Positions 29,363 to 38,606 of a stretch of 64,000 nucleotides of DNA are shown in pieces. The translations under genes and the position numbers were made by a program. How positions within the stretch are numbered: position 1 is the first letter of the stretch; each line of letters begins with the position of its first letter. The notes below the pieces were generated by a model, which searched no databases, was not told the origin of the DNA, and saw only the letters and a list, made by a program, of their open reading frames with translations. The DNA is from Flammeovirgaceae bacterium UBA4465 (lineage in GTDB: Bacteria; Bacteroidota; Bacteroidia; Cytophagales; Cyclobacteriaceae). The stretch is taken from positions 45,984 through 109,983 of the forward strand of contig CAJJBF010000009.1 in assembly GCA_905182375.1 (NCBI GenBank), written 5' to 3'.

Positions 29363-29922
29363 CGCCTTAAGTGTTATAATTTAGTATCAATAAAAAGTAT
29401 TTATTTTTTAATAATACGAAGATAATCATTTTGTTTAATTAATTGTAATAAAACTTAAACAATATATTATTTTATTAATTACGGAACTAAATAGATCTGA
29501 TAACCTTATTTATGCCATTATTTTTAATCCAACGTTGGTATTTTCAATAATCGCAGAAGATTTTAAGGATATATATGGTTTTTTTAGTGTTTTATGAAGA
29601 GATTTCTTTGTTAATGCCTGTAATTTTGTTTACTTTTTTTTTTAAAAAAGCAAACATGATTTAGATTGGGTTAAATAAGGGTGGTCTTCCGGGGTGTAAG
29701 AAATTACAAGTTTTAAGATGCTAAGATCTTTCTGAGTTAGTATTCTTCGTTATTTCATCTTTGAAAAAAAATTTTGCCGCTAATAATAATGGAAATATAT
29801 AATTTTACCCTGATCCAAAAACGCAATTTACCTTTTGCGTTTACTCCTTTAAAGGATATTTTTTCTAAATCAATTTTGATCAATGTATCTTACAAAGAAT
29901 TATTGTGACACAGCTATTAAAC
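29363..29922. other. AT-rich divergent intergenic region
   Basis: About 560 bases between the sigma-factor gene and the glycosyltransferase gene with no credible gene. It should contain both divergent promoters. I see only an imperfect -7 sequence (TATCTTCG) upstream of the sigma gene and an 8-bp inverted repeat AAACGCAA/TTGCGTTT (29819-29842) about 80 nt before the glycosyltransferase. It also has several T/A homopolymer runs. Confidence 0.6.
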
Positions 29923-30630
29923 ATGAGGAATATATGCTTTTTTAATACTTTGAAATCTTGGGGGGGTGGTGAAAAATTTTATTTGGAAAATGCCGTGGGA
30001 TTTAAAGAAAAAGGATACAATACCCTTGTAGCATGTGATGACCATTCCATTTTATCTCAAAAAATATTTTTTCATGATTTAGCAAAACTTAGTGTGAATG
30101 ATGTTAAAAATCTTTCATTTTTAAATCCTTTTCGCATTTATAAAGTGTATTTACTTTTAAAGGAGAATAACATTGATACCCTTATTTTTTCTACCTCTCA
30201 AGACCTAAAGCTCGGAGGCATTGCAGCCAAGCTAGCTAGGGTAAATAAAATCATTTACCGTAGGGGGCTTGCGCATCCAATAAGAGGCGGTTTCTTAAAT
30301 AAATTTTTACTTAAACATGTGACAACACATATTTTTGCCAACTCAGAAGAAACAAAAAGGACCATTCGAGAAAATCTTCACTCTCAAATTCCAGAAAATA
30401 AAATTACCGTTTTATATAACGGTATCAGAACAGATAAAGTAGATACAGAAATACAGTTAGATGAGATCAAGAGAAGCAACCAAAAAGAGATTATCTTGGG
30501 TAATGCTGGAAGATTATCTAAGCAAAAAGGACAAATACTCCTCTTAGATTTGGCTAGTGTTTTATTACAAAAAAAAATTATCATTCAAGCTTTATATTGC
30601 CGGTACTGGAGAACTGCAAAACGAACTTGA
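29923..30630 (+). CDS. Glycosyltransferase family 4, N-terminal part (frameshifted)
   Basis: About 235 aa from ATG 29923 (MRNICFFNTLKSWGGGEKF); a GTG six codons upstream is also possible. It has the GT-B N-terminal domain, with SWGGGEKFYLENA as the donor-side glycine-rich start and FANSEETKRTIRENL and VLYNGI at the domain border. After LASVLLQKK the frame runs through nine A (30569-30577) and goes to nonsense ending at 30630; with eight A it would continue into the next entry. Likely an LPS or capsule sugar transferase. Confidence 0.82.
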   Translation: MRNICFFNTLKSWGGGEKFYLENAVGFKEKGYNTLVACDDHSILSQKIFFHDLAKLSVNDVKNLSFLNPFRIYKVYLLLKENNIDTLIFSTSQDLKLGGIAAKLARVNKIIYRRGLAHPIRGGFLNKFLLKHVTTHIFANSEETKRTIRENLHSQIPENKITVLYNGIRTDKVDTEIQLDEIKRSNQKEIILGNAGRLSKQKGQILLLDLASVLLQKKIIIQALYCRYWRTAKRT

Positions 30631-31015
30631 AAGGGAAATAAAAAAAAGAAATCTTCAGGAAAAGGTTATACTAATGGGATTCGTGAAAAACATTGATGCC
30701 TTCATGAATTCAATTGATATTTTTCTGCTCTCTAGTATTTGGGAAGGCTTTGGTTATGTTTTGGTTGAAGCCATGATGCACTCAAAACCAATCGTTGCCT
30801 TCAAGATTACTAGCAATCCGGAAATAGTAATTCATGAAAAAACTGGATTTCTTGTGGATTACCCAAATATGGATGACTTTGCCCACCAAACACTTCGATT
30901 GATTGAAAACTCCCAACTTCGAAAAGAAATGGGAGCGCATGGCCTTTCTCGAGTCAAAGAGAAATTTAAGTTAAAAGATAGCATCTCTCGGCTAGAACAA
31001 TATCTATTACAATAA
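30557..31015 (+). CDS. Glycosyltransferase family 4, C-terminal part (frameshifted)
   Basis: The real sequence begins at about 30578 as KLSFKLYIAGTGELQNELE. It has the family-4 C-terminal nucleotide-sugar domain with GFVKNIDAFMNSIDIFLLSS, WEGFGYVLVEAMMHSKPIVAF and PEIVIHEKTGFLV; the Glu of EGFGYVLVEAM is the conserved E-x7-E motif. It completes the protein started at 29923 (about 364 aa in all). The join needs removal of one A from the 9-A run. Confidence 0.82.
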   Translation: MFYYKKKLSFKLYIAGTGELQNELEREIKKRNLQEKVILMGFVKNIDAFMNSIDIFLLSSIWEGFGYVLVEAMMHSKPIVAFKITSNPEIVIHEKTGFLVDYPNMDDFAHQTLRLIENSQLRKEMGAHGLSRVKEKFKLKDSISRLEQYLLQ

Positions 31016-31153
31016 TCCAAGCCAAAAAATTATTGACTTTATTTCACATCTGACTAAAATTGACTTGCTCCCTACGAGGACTGTTTTCCCTTATTCCAGC
31101 ATGGTGTCAGAATTTTAATTTGACTAAATTGTCATTTTAAAAAATATTATAAT

Positions 31154-31972
31154 ATGACAGGCGCCTCCGTAATTATTTCATTTTATAATAAGATTGATTA
31201 TCTAAAAGCTGTTTTAGCAGGATTCGAAAGGCAAACCCACAAAAAATTCGAAATACTTATTGCCGATGATGGTAGTAAGGCCTCCGTTGTCGATGAGGTA
31301 AAAAAAATCATAGCGACTTCACCTTTAACGATAAAACATGTTTGGCATGCGGACAACGGATGGCAAAAAAATAAAATTCTCAATCGAGCAATCAAAAAAA
31401 GCAAATACGACTATTTGATTTTTATAGACGGTGATTGCATACCCCACAAGGCATTTGTTCACGAACATTTAATTCATTCTGAATCAAATGCTATTTTAGC
31501 AGGTCGCAGGGTCTTCTTGAGTGAAAAATTTACCAATTACCTAAAAACAAATCAAATTAAAAATGGATATTTAGAAAACATTTTCAGACTATTCTTGATG
31601 AAATCAATCTCGTGGCATTTGGGTATTTACTTGGGTAAATTTTTAATTAAAAAAATAATCCTCAGAATAAAAGGTCGACATGTCAAAGGATGTAACATGT
31701 CACTTCATAAAGAAGCACTATTCTTAATAAATGGATTTGATGAACGCTATGTTCATCCTACAATTGGAGAGGATGATGATATCGAATGTCGATTAAAGAA
31801 TGCAGGCTTTAACGTGAAAAACCTGAAATATCTCGCCATTCAATACCATCTTCATCACAAATTATTGTCAAGAAAAATGAATCATGAAAATAAGAAACTC
31901 ATCACTGTTGTCATGAAACAAAAAACAATTTCGACTCCCCATGGCTTAAACCAGGAAAAAAGAATAAATTAA
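31154..31972 (+). CDS. Glycosyltransferase family 2
   Basis: 272 aa. GT-A fold: [18 protein letters not shown] start, ADDGSK, and the DxD-type metal site FIDGDCIPH near residue 96. The C-terminal part ([19 protein letters not shown]...[15 protein letters not shown]) resembles the galactosyltransferase-type extension with an ED acidic pair, common in LPS-core or capsule enzymes. It lies 138 nt after the family-4 gene. Its stop overlaps that of convergent ahcY within TTAA (31969-31972). Confidence 0.88.
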   Translation: MTGASVIISFYNKIDYLKAVLAGFERQTHKKFEILIADDGSKASVVDEVKKIIATSPLTIKHVWHADNGWQKNKILNRAIKKSKYDYLIFIDGDCIPHKAFVHEHLIHSESNAILAGRRVFLSEKFTNYLKTNQIKNGYLENIFRLFLMKSISWHLGIYLGKFLIKKIILRIKGRHVKGCNMSLHKEALFLINGFDERYVHPTIGEDDDIECRLKNAGFNVKNLKYLAIQYHLHHKLLSRKMNHENKKLITVVMKQKTISTPHGLNQEKRIN

Positions 31973-33267
31973 TACCTATAATTTTCTGGCTTAAAAGGTC
32001 CTTCCACCGGTACCGATATGTAATCGGCTTGCTCCGAAGTCAATAAATCCAATTCCACACCAATTTTAGCGAGATGCAAGGCTGCCACTTTCTCATCCAA
32101 ATGTTTAGGTAAGGTGTAAACTGCTTTTTCATAATTTTCTATTTTCGTCCACAACTCGATCTGCGCCAATACTTGGTTGGTAAACGAATTGGACATCACA
32201 AATGAAGGATGGCCTGTAGCACAACCCAAATTCACCAATCTACCTTCTGCCAACAAAATGATATCATTTCCATCCACATTATACAAATCCACTTGCGGCT
32301 TTATTTCAACCTTAGTATCTCCGTGATTGTCATTCAACCAAGCCACATCAATTTCATTATCAAAATGTCCGATGTTGCAGACAATTGTTTTGTCAATCAT
32401 TTTCTCAAAATACGCACCATGAATGATGTTTTTGTTGCCTGTAGCAGTTACTATGATGTTGGCTCGTGGAATAGAATCTGCCATTTTTTTGACTTCATAG
32501 CCGTCCATAGCAGCTTGCAAAGCACATATTGGGTCAATTTCAGTTATAATTACCCTGACGCCAGCACCTCTGAGTGAAGCGGCTGAACCTTTGCCAACAT
32601 CTCCATAACCTGCCACGATCGCCACTTTACCGGCAAGCATTACATCAGTAGCTCGTCTGATGGCATCTACTAAGGATTCTTGGCACCCATACTTATTATC
32701 GAACTTTGATTTTGTCACCGAATCATTAACATTAATTGACGGTAACAAGAGAGTTCCATTCTTCATTCTTTCATACAACCGATGCACTCCTGTGGTCGTT
32801 TCTTCAGAAAGGCCATTGATATTTTCGGTCAGTTCAGGATATCTGTCAAAAACCATATTAGTTAAGTCTCCGCCGTCATCTAAGATCATATTCAAAGGTT
32901 TTCCCTCAGGAAAAGCAAAAAGCGTTTGCTCAATACACCAATCAAATTCCTCTTCATTCATCCCCTTCCAAGCATAAACGGGAATCCCTGCTGCCGCGAT
33001 GGCTGCCGCTGCATGATCCTGAGTAGAGAAAATATTACAAGACGACCAAGTCACCTCTGCTCCCAAAGCCGTAAGGGTTTCAATTAATACCGCAGTTTGA
33101 ATGGTCATATGTAAACAGCCTGCGATCCGTGCTCCCTTGAGTGGTTTGGAAATTCCAAATTCTTCTCTTAGTGCCATCAAGCCCGGCATTTCTGCCTCAG
33201 CTAATTGAATTTCTTTTCTACCCCAATCGGCTAATGCTAGGTCTTTAATTTTGTAATCTACTTTCAC
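31969..33267 (-). CDS. ahcY: Adenosylhomocysteinase
   Basis: 432 aa from GTG 33267 (reading [18 protein letters not shown]). A TTG 18 nt upstream is in frame, but it lies inside a likely -7 element (33283-33290). The enzyme splits S-adenosylhomocysteine into adenosine and homocysteine, keeping methylation going. Substrate-domain motifs [17 protein letters not shown] and the NAD-binding [16 protein letters not shown] are intact, and it ends in the conserved FKPENYRY. Confidence 0.97.
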   Translation of the reverse strand: MKVDYKIKDLALADWGRKEIQLAEAEMPGLMALREEFGISKPLKGARIAGCLHMTIQTAVLIETLTALGAEVTWSSCNIFSTQDHAAAAIAAAGIPVYAWKGMNEEEFDWCIEQTLFAFPEGKPLNMILDDGGDLTNMVFDRYPELTENINGLSEETTTGVHRLYERMKNGTLLLPSINVNDSVTKSKFDNKYGCQESLVDAIRRATDVMLAGKVAIVAGYGDVGKGSAASLRGAGVRVIITEIDPICALQAAMDGYEVKKMADSIPRANIIVTATGNKNIIHGAYFEKMIDKTIVCNIGHFDNEIDVAWLNDNHGDTKVEIKPQVDLYNVDGNDIILLAEGRLVNLGCATGHPSFVMSNSFTNQVLAQIELWTKIENYEKAVYTLPKHLDEKVAALHLAKIGVELDLLTSEQADYISVPVEGPFKPENYRY

Positions 33268-33282
33268 AGTTTTTTTTTTGCG

Positions 33283-33290
33283 CAAAAATA
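33283..33290 (-). promoter_or_regulatory. Possible -7 element of ahcY
   Basis: TATTTTTG on the minus strand matches TAnnTTTG. No TTG is found at 19-20 nt upstream. If used, transcription would start about 10-15 nt before the GTG start, giving a very short leader. Confidence 0.4.
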
Positions 33291-33315
33291 AAGTAATTAT
33301 TTTTTGTCTTACGAA

Positions 33316-34074
33316 TTATTTGATGAAAATCAACTCTTTGTGATTGAAGGTTCTTTCTTTGTCCCTTATCTCTACGATCAGCTGACCGCGATCATTGATG
33401 CCTTTAATTTTTCCTTCCATCGATTCCCCTTGAACCCTGAATGTATGCTTCTCATTTCTCCAAAAAAGGAGGGCATGGTACCTGAGAATAATTTCCCCAT
33501 ATTGTTTATTTTTAAGCTTTTGGAACCACTTCTCCATATATAATAAAATGAGCTCCATTACGTGATCTCTGTTTTGGTAGAGGCCTGTTTCCAGTAAAAC
33601 AGATGTGGCTTTGATTGTTCCAAATTCCTGCTGATTGATATTGATACCGACTCCTATGATCGCGTGATCAATGCTTTTTTTGGATACGGAGGCTTCTATC
33701 AAAATCCCTGCAATTTTGTTTGCTCCCACATAAATATCATTAGGCCATTTAATTTTCACATCATTAGATATGAAATGACCCAGCGCATCGGTAATGGCCA
33801 AACCCTGGATAATCGTCAAATAATATTGTTGATGCAAAGACAGAAAAGTGGGGTTTAACAAGACGCTCATTAAAATATTTTTCCCCTTTTGACTTATCCA
33901 TCTACCGTTTAATTGTCCACGTCCTTTAATTTGAAAATCTGCCATTACGACCGTTCCTTCCTCTAAAATATTTTTTTTCAAAAATGTCTGCATTTCAGTA
34001 TTGGTCGAGTGACATTGTGGCAGATAAATCACATTTTTTCCTATAAATTGTGTTTTGGCAAAGAATTTATGCAT
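33316..34074 (-). CDS. birA: Biotin-[acetyl-CoA-carboxylase] ligase
   Basis: 252 aa. It attaches biotin to the Lys of carrier proteins such as the one at 25512. The biotin/ATP site GRGQLNGRWIS (GRGRxGR-like) and KIKWPNDIYVGANKIAGILIE are conserved. There is no N-terminal helix-turn-helix, so it is a ligase-only form that would not act as a repressor. It is divergent from rsfS with 44 nt between. Confidence 0.94.
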   Translation of the reverse strand: MHKFFAKTQFIGKNVIYLPQCHSTNTEMQTFLKKNILEEGTVVMADFQIKGRGQLNGRWISQKGKNILMSVLLNPTFLSLHQQYYLTIIQGLAITDALGHFISNDVKIKWPNDIYVGANKIAGILIEASVSKKSIDHAIIGVGININQQEFGTIKATSVLLETGLYQNRDHVMELILLYMEKWFQKLKNKQYGEIILRYHALLFWRNEKHTFRVQGESMEGKIKGINDRGQLIVEIRDKERTFNHKELIFIK

Positions 34075-34094
34075 AGTATAGTAGTACAGTTGAG

Positions 34095-34102
34095 CAAATT
34101 TA
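34095..34102 (-). promoter_or_regulatory. Possible -7 element of birA
   Basis: TAAATTTG on the minus strand matches TAnnTTTG and lies 20 nt before the birA start. The region where -33 would fall is inside the divergent rsfS gene and has no TTG, so this is weak. Confidence 0.35.
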
Positions 34103-34118
34103 AGTAGACAAATATTGA

Positions 34119-34520
34119 ATGAAGAAAATCGGGGGACAGGTGACTAGTAAAGCACTGAGTGAATGGATTTCGCAGGGAATGATGGAAACGAAAGCAACTG
34201 ACATTCAAGTTTTTGATTTAAGAGCCGTTCAACACTCCATCGCTGATTTTTTTGTTTTGTGCTCAGGCAATTCGGATACCCATATCGATTCAATTTCCCA
34301 AATGATCGAAAAATATGTCTTCGATCAGGCCAGACAAAAACCCTGGCACAAGGAAGGATATTCGAATAAAGAGTGGGTGTTGATTGATTTTGTAGATGTG
34401 GTAGCGCATGTTTTCAATAAGGAGAAAAGAGCATTTTATGACTTAGAGAAATTGTGGGCAGACGCAAAAATTTCTATTTTAAAAGACTCAGTGAAACAAA
34501 ATATTAAAACGAATGTCTGA
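34119..34520 (+). CDS. rsfS: Ribosomal silencing factor RsfS
   Basis: 133 aa. RsfS binds L14 and blocks subunit joining when nutrients are low. The Iojap/RsfS core is seen as ATDIQVFDLRAVQHSIADFFVLCSGNSDTHIDSI and KPWHKEGYSNKEWVLIDFVDVVAHVF. It precedes ftsH by 27 nt. Confidence 0.95.
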   Translation: MKKIGGQVTSKALSEWISQGMMETKATDIQVFDLRAVQHSIADFFVLCSGNSDTHIDSISQMIEKYVFDQARQKPWHKEGYSNKEWVLIDFVDVVAHVFNKEKRAFYDLEKLWADAKISILKDSVKQNIKTNV

Positions 34521-34547
34521 TAGAAATAAGATAAAATTATTAAATAG

Positions 34548-36638
34548 ATGAAAAAGACACCAAGGTCTAAAAAAAATATAATGGGAGATCCCAATCGTGG
34601 TAATTATCAAATTTGGATCATTAGCGCATTACTAGCGGCCATCATGGGATTTACGTATTTCAGTAAAAGCAACGCCGCTATTACCATAACTGAAAGAAGG
34701 TTTGAGGAAATGATGCTCAGTAATGATGTGGAAAAGGTTATTTTAATCAAAAATAAAGATCTTGTTGAAGTAACGCTCAAGCCAGATGCACTACAGAATA
34801 GTAAATATAAATTAGAACTGGAGGACAACCGGCTGAGCAATGGCCCCCACTACAAATTTAAAATTGTGGACGCCAAGATCTTCAATGACAATTTTAATCG
34901 TATCCAAGAAAAAATTTCTGAAGAGCGGCGACTAAACTATGAAATAGAAGAAAGGCAGGGCTTAGATGACCTCTTCTTTAATTATGGTTTTATCTTCTTG
35001 CTTTTGTTTGGTTTTTGGTTCCTCATGAAACGAATGTCCGGTGGCGGGGGGCCTGGGGGGCAGATATTTAACATTGGTAAGTCTAAAGCCGCTTTATTTG
35101 ATGCTGAAAATCAAGTGAAAACAACCTTTAAAGATGCTGCCGGCCTAGAAGAAGCTAAGGAAGAAATAAAAGAAATTGTTGATTTTCTTCAGAATCCAGA
35201 TAAGTTCACCAAATTAGGAGGTAAAATACCAAAAGGGGCTTTATTAGTAGGCCCTCCCGGGACAGGAAAAACTTTATTGGCTAAAGCTGTCGCAGGTGAA
35301 GCCGCTGTTCCCTTTTTCACCTTATCTGGATCTGATTTTGTTGAAATGTTCGTCGGTGTGGGTGCCGCTCGGGTGAGAGACTTGTTTAAACAAGCCAAAG
35401 AAAAGGCTCCTTGTATCATATTTATTGATGAGATCGATGCCATTGGACGTTCACGGGGCAAAGGACAAATGCCTGGTTCCAATGATGAACGTGAAAATAC
35501 CTTGAACTCTTTGCTGGTCGAGATGGATGGCTTTGCTACCGATGCAGGAGTGATCATTCTAGCAGCGACCAACAGGCCTGATGTATTGGATTCAGCCTTG
35601 CTCCGTCCTGGTCGCTTCGATCGACAAATAAGTATTGATAAACCAGATATTGTGGGTCGAGATGCCATCTTTAAGGTTCATCTAAAACCCATAAAATTTA
35701 ACAAAGAAGTCGATTCGCGCAAGTTAGCCGCCCAAACGCCTGGTTTTGCAGGTGCTGAAATTGCCAATGTTTGCAATGAGGCCGCGTTAATTGCTGCACG
35801 AAAAAATAAAGAAAATGTCGAAATGGTTGACTTTCAAGATGCCATTGATCGAGTCATTGGTGGCTTAGAAAAGAAAAATAAAATTATTTCGCCAGTAGAA
35901 AAGAAAATTGTTGCCTATCATGAGGCAGGTCATGCCATCGCGGGTTGGTTTCTTGAGCATGCAGATCCATTGGTCAAAGTAAGTATTGTGCCTAGAGGTA
36001 TTGCTGCGCTAGGTTACGCACAATATTTGCCAAAAGAGCAGTTCTTGTATCAGACAGAACAATTGATGGATGAAATGTGTATGGCTTTGGGTGGTCGAGC
36101 TGCAGAGGAAATAAAATTTGCAAAAATTTCTACGGGCGCGTTGAGTGACTTAGAAAGAATTACCAAAATGGCTTATTCTATCGTCTCAGTTTATGGTATG
36201 AATAGTAAACTTGGGAATGTTTCCTTTTATGACTCCAAACAATCTGAATACAATTTCAATAAGCCGTATTCAGATGCCACTGCCGAACTCATTGATGAAG
36301 AAGTCAAAAAGTTAATCAGTGATGCTTACAAAAGAACTTTGAATTTACTCAAAAAACATCAGGCTGAACTCGAAATAGTGGCTAAAGAATTGTTAGATAA
36401 AGAAATTATTTTTCAAGCAGATCTAGAGAGACTCATTGGAAAACGACCCTTTGAACAGCCTACTACATACCAAGCTTTTGCCAATCAAGAAGATCCTAAG
36501 AGAGTAGAAAATCCTGATCAAGAGGAGGATTTAGATAATGTGGTTGATGAATTAAAAAAGAATATTCTTTCCGAAATTAAGGAGGAGGAGTCCGGCCCTT
36601 CCAAAAAATCTACCACAGAATCTGATGATATTAAATAA
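34548..36638 (+). CDS. ftsH: ATP-dependent zinc metalloprotease FtsH
   Basis: 696 aa. A membrane-anchored hexameric AAA protease. Two transmembrane helices (about residues 23-40 and 141-160) flank a short periplasmic domain; then a Gly-rich linker, Walker [15 protein letters not shown] (about residue 233), Walker [14 protein letters not shown] region [20 protein letters not shown], and the zinc site HEAGH (about residue 457). The C-terminal tail is acidic. It is followed by a strong terminator. Confidence 0.98.
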   Translation: MKKTPRSKKNIMGDPNRGNYQIWIISALLAAIMGFTYFSKSNAAITITERRFEEMMLSNDVEKVILIKNKDLVEVTLKPDALQNSKYKLELEDNRLSNGPHYKFKIVDAKIFNDNFNRIQEKISEERRLNYEIEERQGLDDLFFNYGFIFLLLFGFWFLMKRMSGGGGPGGQIFNIGKSKAALFDAENQVKTTFKDAAGLEEAKEEIKEIVDFLQNPDKFTKLGGKIPKGALLVGPPGTGKTLLAKAVAGEAAVPFFTLSGSDFVEMFVGVGAARVRDLFKQAKEKAPCIIFIDEIDAIGRSRGKGQMPGSNDERENTLNSLLVEMDGFATDAGVIILAATNRPDVLDSALLRPGRFDRQISIDKPDIVGRDAIFKVHLKPIKFNKEVDSRKLAAQTPGFAGAEIANVCNEAALIAARKNKENVEMVDFQDAIDRVIGGLEKKNKIISPVEKKIVAYHEAGHAIAGWFLEHADPLVKVSIVPRGIAALGYAQYLPKEQFLYQTEQLMDEMCMALGGRAAEEIKFAKISTGALSDLERITKMAYSIVSVYGMNSKLGNVSFYDSKQSEYNFNKPYSDATAELIDEEVKKLISDAYKRTLNLLKKHQAELEIVAKELLDKEIIFQADLERLIGKRPFEQPTTYQAFANQEDPKRVENPDQEEDLDNVVDELKKNILSEIKEEESGPSKKSTTESDDIK

Positions 36639-36663
36639 GTCTATCAGATAATCATACTAAATT

Positions 36664-36686
36664 GGCCTCTCAAAGAGGCCTTTTTT
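36664..36686 (+). terminator. Intrinsic terminator after ftsH, abutting the lpxH start
   Basis: GGCCTCT (36664-36670) pairs perfectly with AGAGGCC (36674-36680) around a CAA loop, followed by TTTTTT (36681-36686). The next three bases are the ATG of lpxH. It begins about 25 nt after the ftsH stop. Confidence 0.92.
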
Positions 36687-37466
36687 ATGCAGAAGCTAAC
36701 CATAGATCTTGATCAAAATAAAAAAATATTCTTCGCAAGTGATTTCCATCTGGGTGCACCCAATAAAGAACAAAGTCGATCACGAGAGAAAAAAATAATC
36801 CGCTGGCTAGACGCCGTCGAAAAAGATGCAGCTGCCATATTATTAGTAGGTGATCTTTTTGATTTTTGGTTTGAATATGATCATGTTGTCCCCAAAGGAT
36901 TCGTTCGGTTTTTGAATAAATTAGCAGCATTCAGTGATAGGGGAATTCCTGTTTATATCTTTCATGGCAATCATGACATGTGGATGTTTGATTATTTAGA
37001 AACCGAAATTGGTGCTACTATTTTTTCAGATCCTATCGAGCTAATAGTAAATGATAAGTTTCTTTTTGTAGGACACGGAGATGGACTAGGTCAAGGCGAC
37101 TATACTTTCAAGGCCCTACGTAAAGTTTTCAGAAATAAGATAGCCCAATGGCTCTTTAAGTGGATTCATCCTGATATTGGTGTTGGGCTTGCGAACAAAT
37201 GGTCTTCTAGAAGTCGGATCAATAATAAGATAGAAAGTCAAGAAATCGATAAAGAAAAAGAATGGCTATTTTTATACTCACAAAAATTAGAATCTGATCG
37301 GCATTTTGACTTCTATGTCTTTGGACATCGACACCTACCCTTAGCATTGGAAATTAATAAAACATCTACTTACATTAATCTTGGAGAATGGCTAAATTTT
37401 AACTCATTTGGGGTGTTTGATGGTAAAAATTTTCTCATTGATTATTTTGAATCTGATGCCAATTGA
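36687..37466 (+). CDS. lpxH: UDP-2,3-diacylglucosamine diphosphatase (LpxH-type)
   Basis: 259 aa. It would hydrolyse UDP-2,3-diacylglucosamine to lipid X in lipid A synthesis. Metallophosphatase motifs are DFHLG (about residue 19), GDLFDFW, GNHD, and GHGDG with a final GHRH. The ATG sits directly after the T tract of the ftsH terminator, leaving no room for a separate leader unless transcription reads through. No other in-frame Met precedes the DFHLG motif. Assignment to lpxH rather than a related phosphatase is by overall pattern. Confidence 0.88.
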   Translation: MQKLTIDLDQNKKIFFASDFHLGAPNKEQSRSREKKIIRWLDAVEKDAAAILLVGDLFDFWFEYDHVVPKGFVRFLNKLAAFSDRGIPVYIFHGNHDMWMFDYLETEIGATIFSDPIELIVNDKFLFVGHGDGLGQGDYTFKALRKVFRNKIAQWLFKWIHPDIGVGLANKWSSRSRINNKIESQEIDKEKEWLFLYSQKLESDRHFDFYVFGHRHLPLALEINKTSTYINLGEWLNFNSFGVFDGKNFLIDYFESDAN

Positions 37467-37532
37467 ATAAGTCCTAGAAATATTTTTACCTTTAATCATC
37501 GGAATGACCCAGCGCTCATCTTACAAGAAAAA

Positions 37533-38606
37533 ATGAATTTTGTTTTCATCGTACAAGGGGAAGGTAGAGGACACATGACTCAGGCCATTGCACTGAGTAA
37601 AATGCTTCGAAAAAATAATCATACGTTATCAAAAATTATCATTGGCACAAGTCCGTCCCGAAGCATCCCTGAATATTTTATTCGTAAAATAGGTGCCCCC
37701 GTTATTCAACTTGAAAGCCCTAATTTTGTTAAGGATAAGAAACAGAAATCTATCAATCTTTCTCTGACGCTTTTTCAAACCTTATGGAAGAGCAATACCT
37801 ATCGAAAAAATATAAAAATTTTATCTCACATTATTGCTGATGAAAATCCTGATGTTATTATCAATTTTTACGACTTTTTAGCAGGGTTTTATAATTTTTG
37901 GTATCGTCCCAAATCAAAGTTTATTTGCATCGCCCATCAGTATTTAATAAGTCATCCTCAGTTTACCTTTCCCAAAGGAAAAATCATGGATCGAATGATT
38001 CTTAAATTGGCCAATCATATTACTCGACTCAATGCTGATAAAGTACTGGCGCTATCCTTCCAGTATTTTAAAGAAAGTATGACAAAAAATATTATTGTTA
38101 CCCCTCCCTTATTAAGAGACGAAGTACTTGAGCTAAATATCAAAACAGAAGATTATTTACTGATCTATATAGTTAATGCAGGATATGGAGAGGAAATCGA
38201 ATCCTTTCATCGAAAAAATCCTAATATACCCCTTATTTGTTTTTGGGATAATGATAAAAAACCAAGTAAATATGTAATTTGTGAAAATTTAATTTTTCAT
38301 CAACTCAATGACCAATTATTTTCAGAAAAAATGGCGGCTTGCAAAGGTTTTGTTACAACGGCCGGTTTTGAATCTGTTTGTGAAGCCATGTATTTAGGCA
38401 AGGCCACCTTGATGATTCCTGTCAAAGGCCATTATGAGCAGGCATGTAATGCGATCGATGCTGCTAAAGCCGGTGCGGGAATAACAGGGTCAAGTTTTGA
38501 TTTAACCCCTTTGTTCGATTACTTCCCACAACACAAAAATATAAAAAACCGATTTCAACCATGGGTGGCCAAGGGTGAAAATATATTTATTCAACATTTG
38601 ACGTAG
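37533..38606 (+). CDS. GT-B-fold glycosyltransferase-like protein
   Basis: 357 aa. The N-terminus MNFVFIVQGEGRGHMTQAIAL is the glycine-rich start of MurG-like transferases (GxGxGH), and the C-terminal half has GFVTTAGFESVCEAMYLGKATLMIPVKGHYEQACNA, the nucleotide-sugar motif of that class. A hydrophobic but not clearly membrane-spanning middle region is present. Substrate unknown; a glycolipid or cell-envelope sugar step is likely. The stop TAG is immediately followed by the ATG of the next gene, so the two act as a unit. Confidence 0.82.
   Translation: MNFVFIVQGEGRGHMTQAIALSKMLRKNNHTLSKIIIGTSPSRSIPEYFIRKIGAPVIQLESPNFVKDKKQKSINLSLTLFQTLWKSNTYRKNIKILSHIIADENPDVIINFYDFLAGFYNFWYRPKSKFICIAHQYLISHPQFTFPKGKIMDRMILKLANHITRLNADKVLALSFQYFKESMTKNIIVTPPLLRDEVLELNIKTEDYLLIYIVNAGYGEEIESFHRKNPNIPLICFWDNDKKPSKYVICENLIFHQLNDQLFSEKMAACKGFVTTAGFESVCEAMYLGKATLMIPVKGHYEQACNAIDAAKAGAGITGSSFDLTPLFDYFPQHKNIKNRFQPWVAKGENIFIQHLT

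Noticed and set aside
29819-29842. 8-bp inverted repeat before the family-4 glycosyltransferase as an operator.
   Set aside because: Short, AT-flanked, no partner regulator visible; noted only within the intergenic entry.
31969-33300. SAM or SAH riboswitch before ahcY.
   Set aside because: The leader is very short and no conserved stem pattern can be seen.
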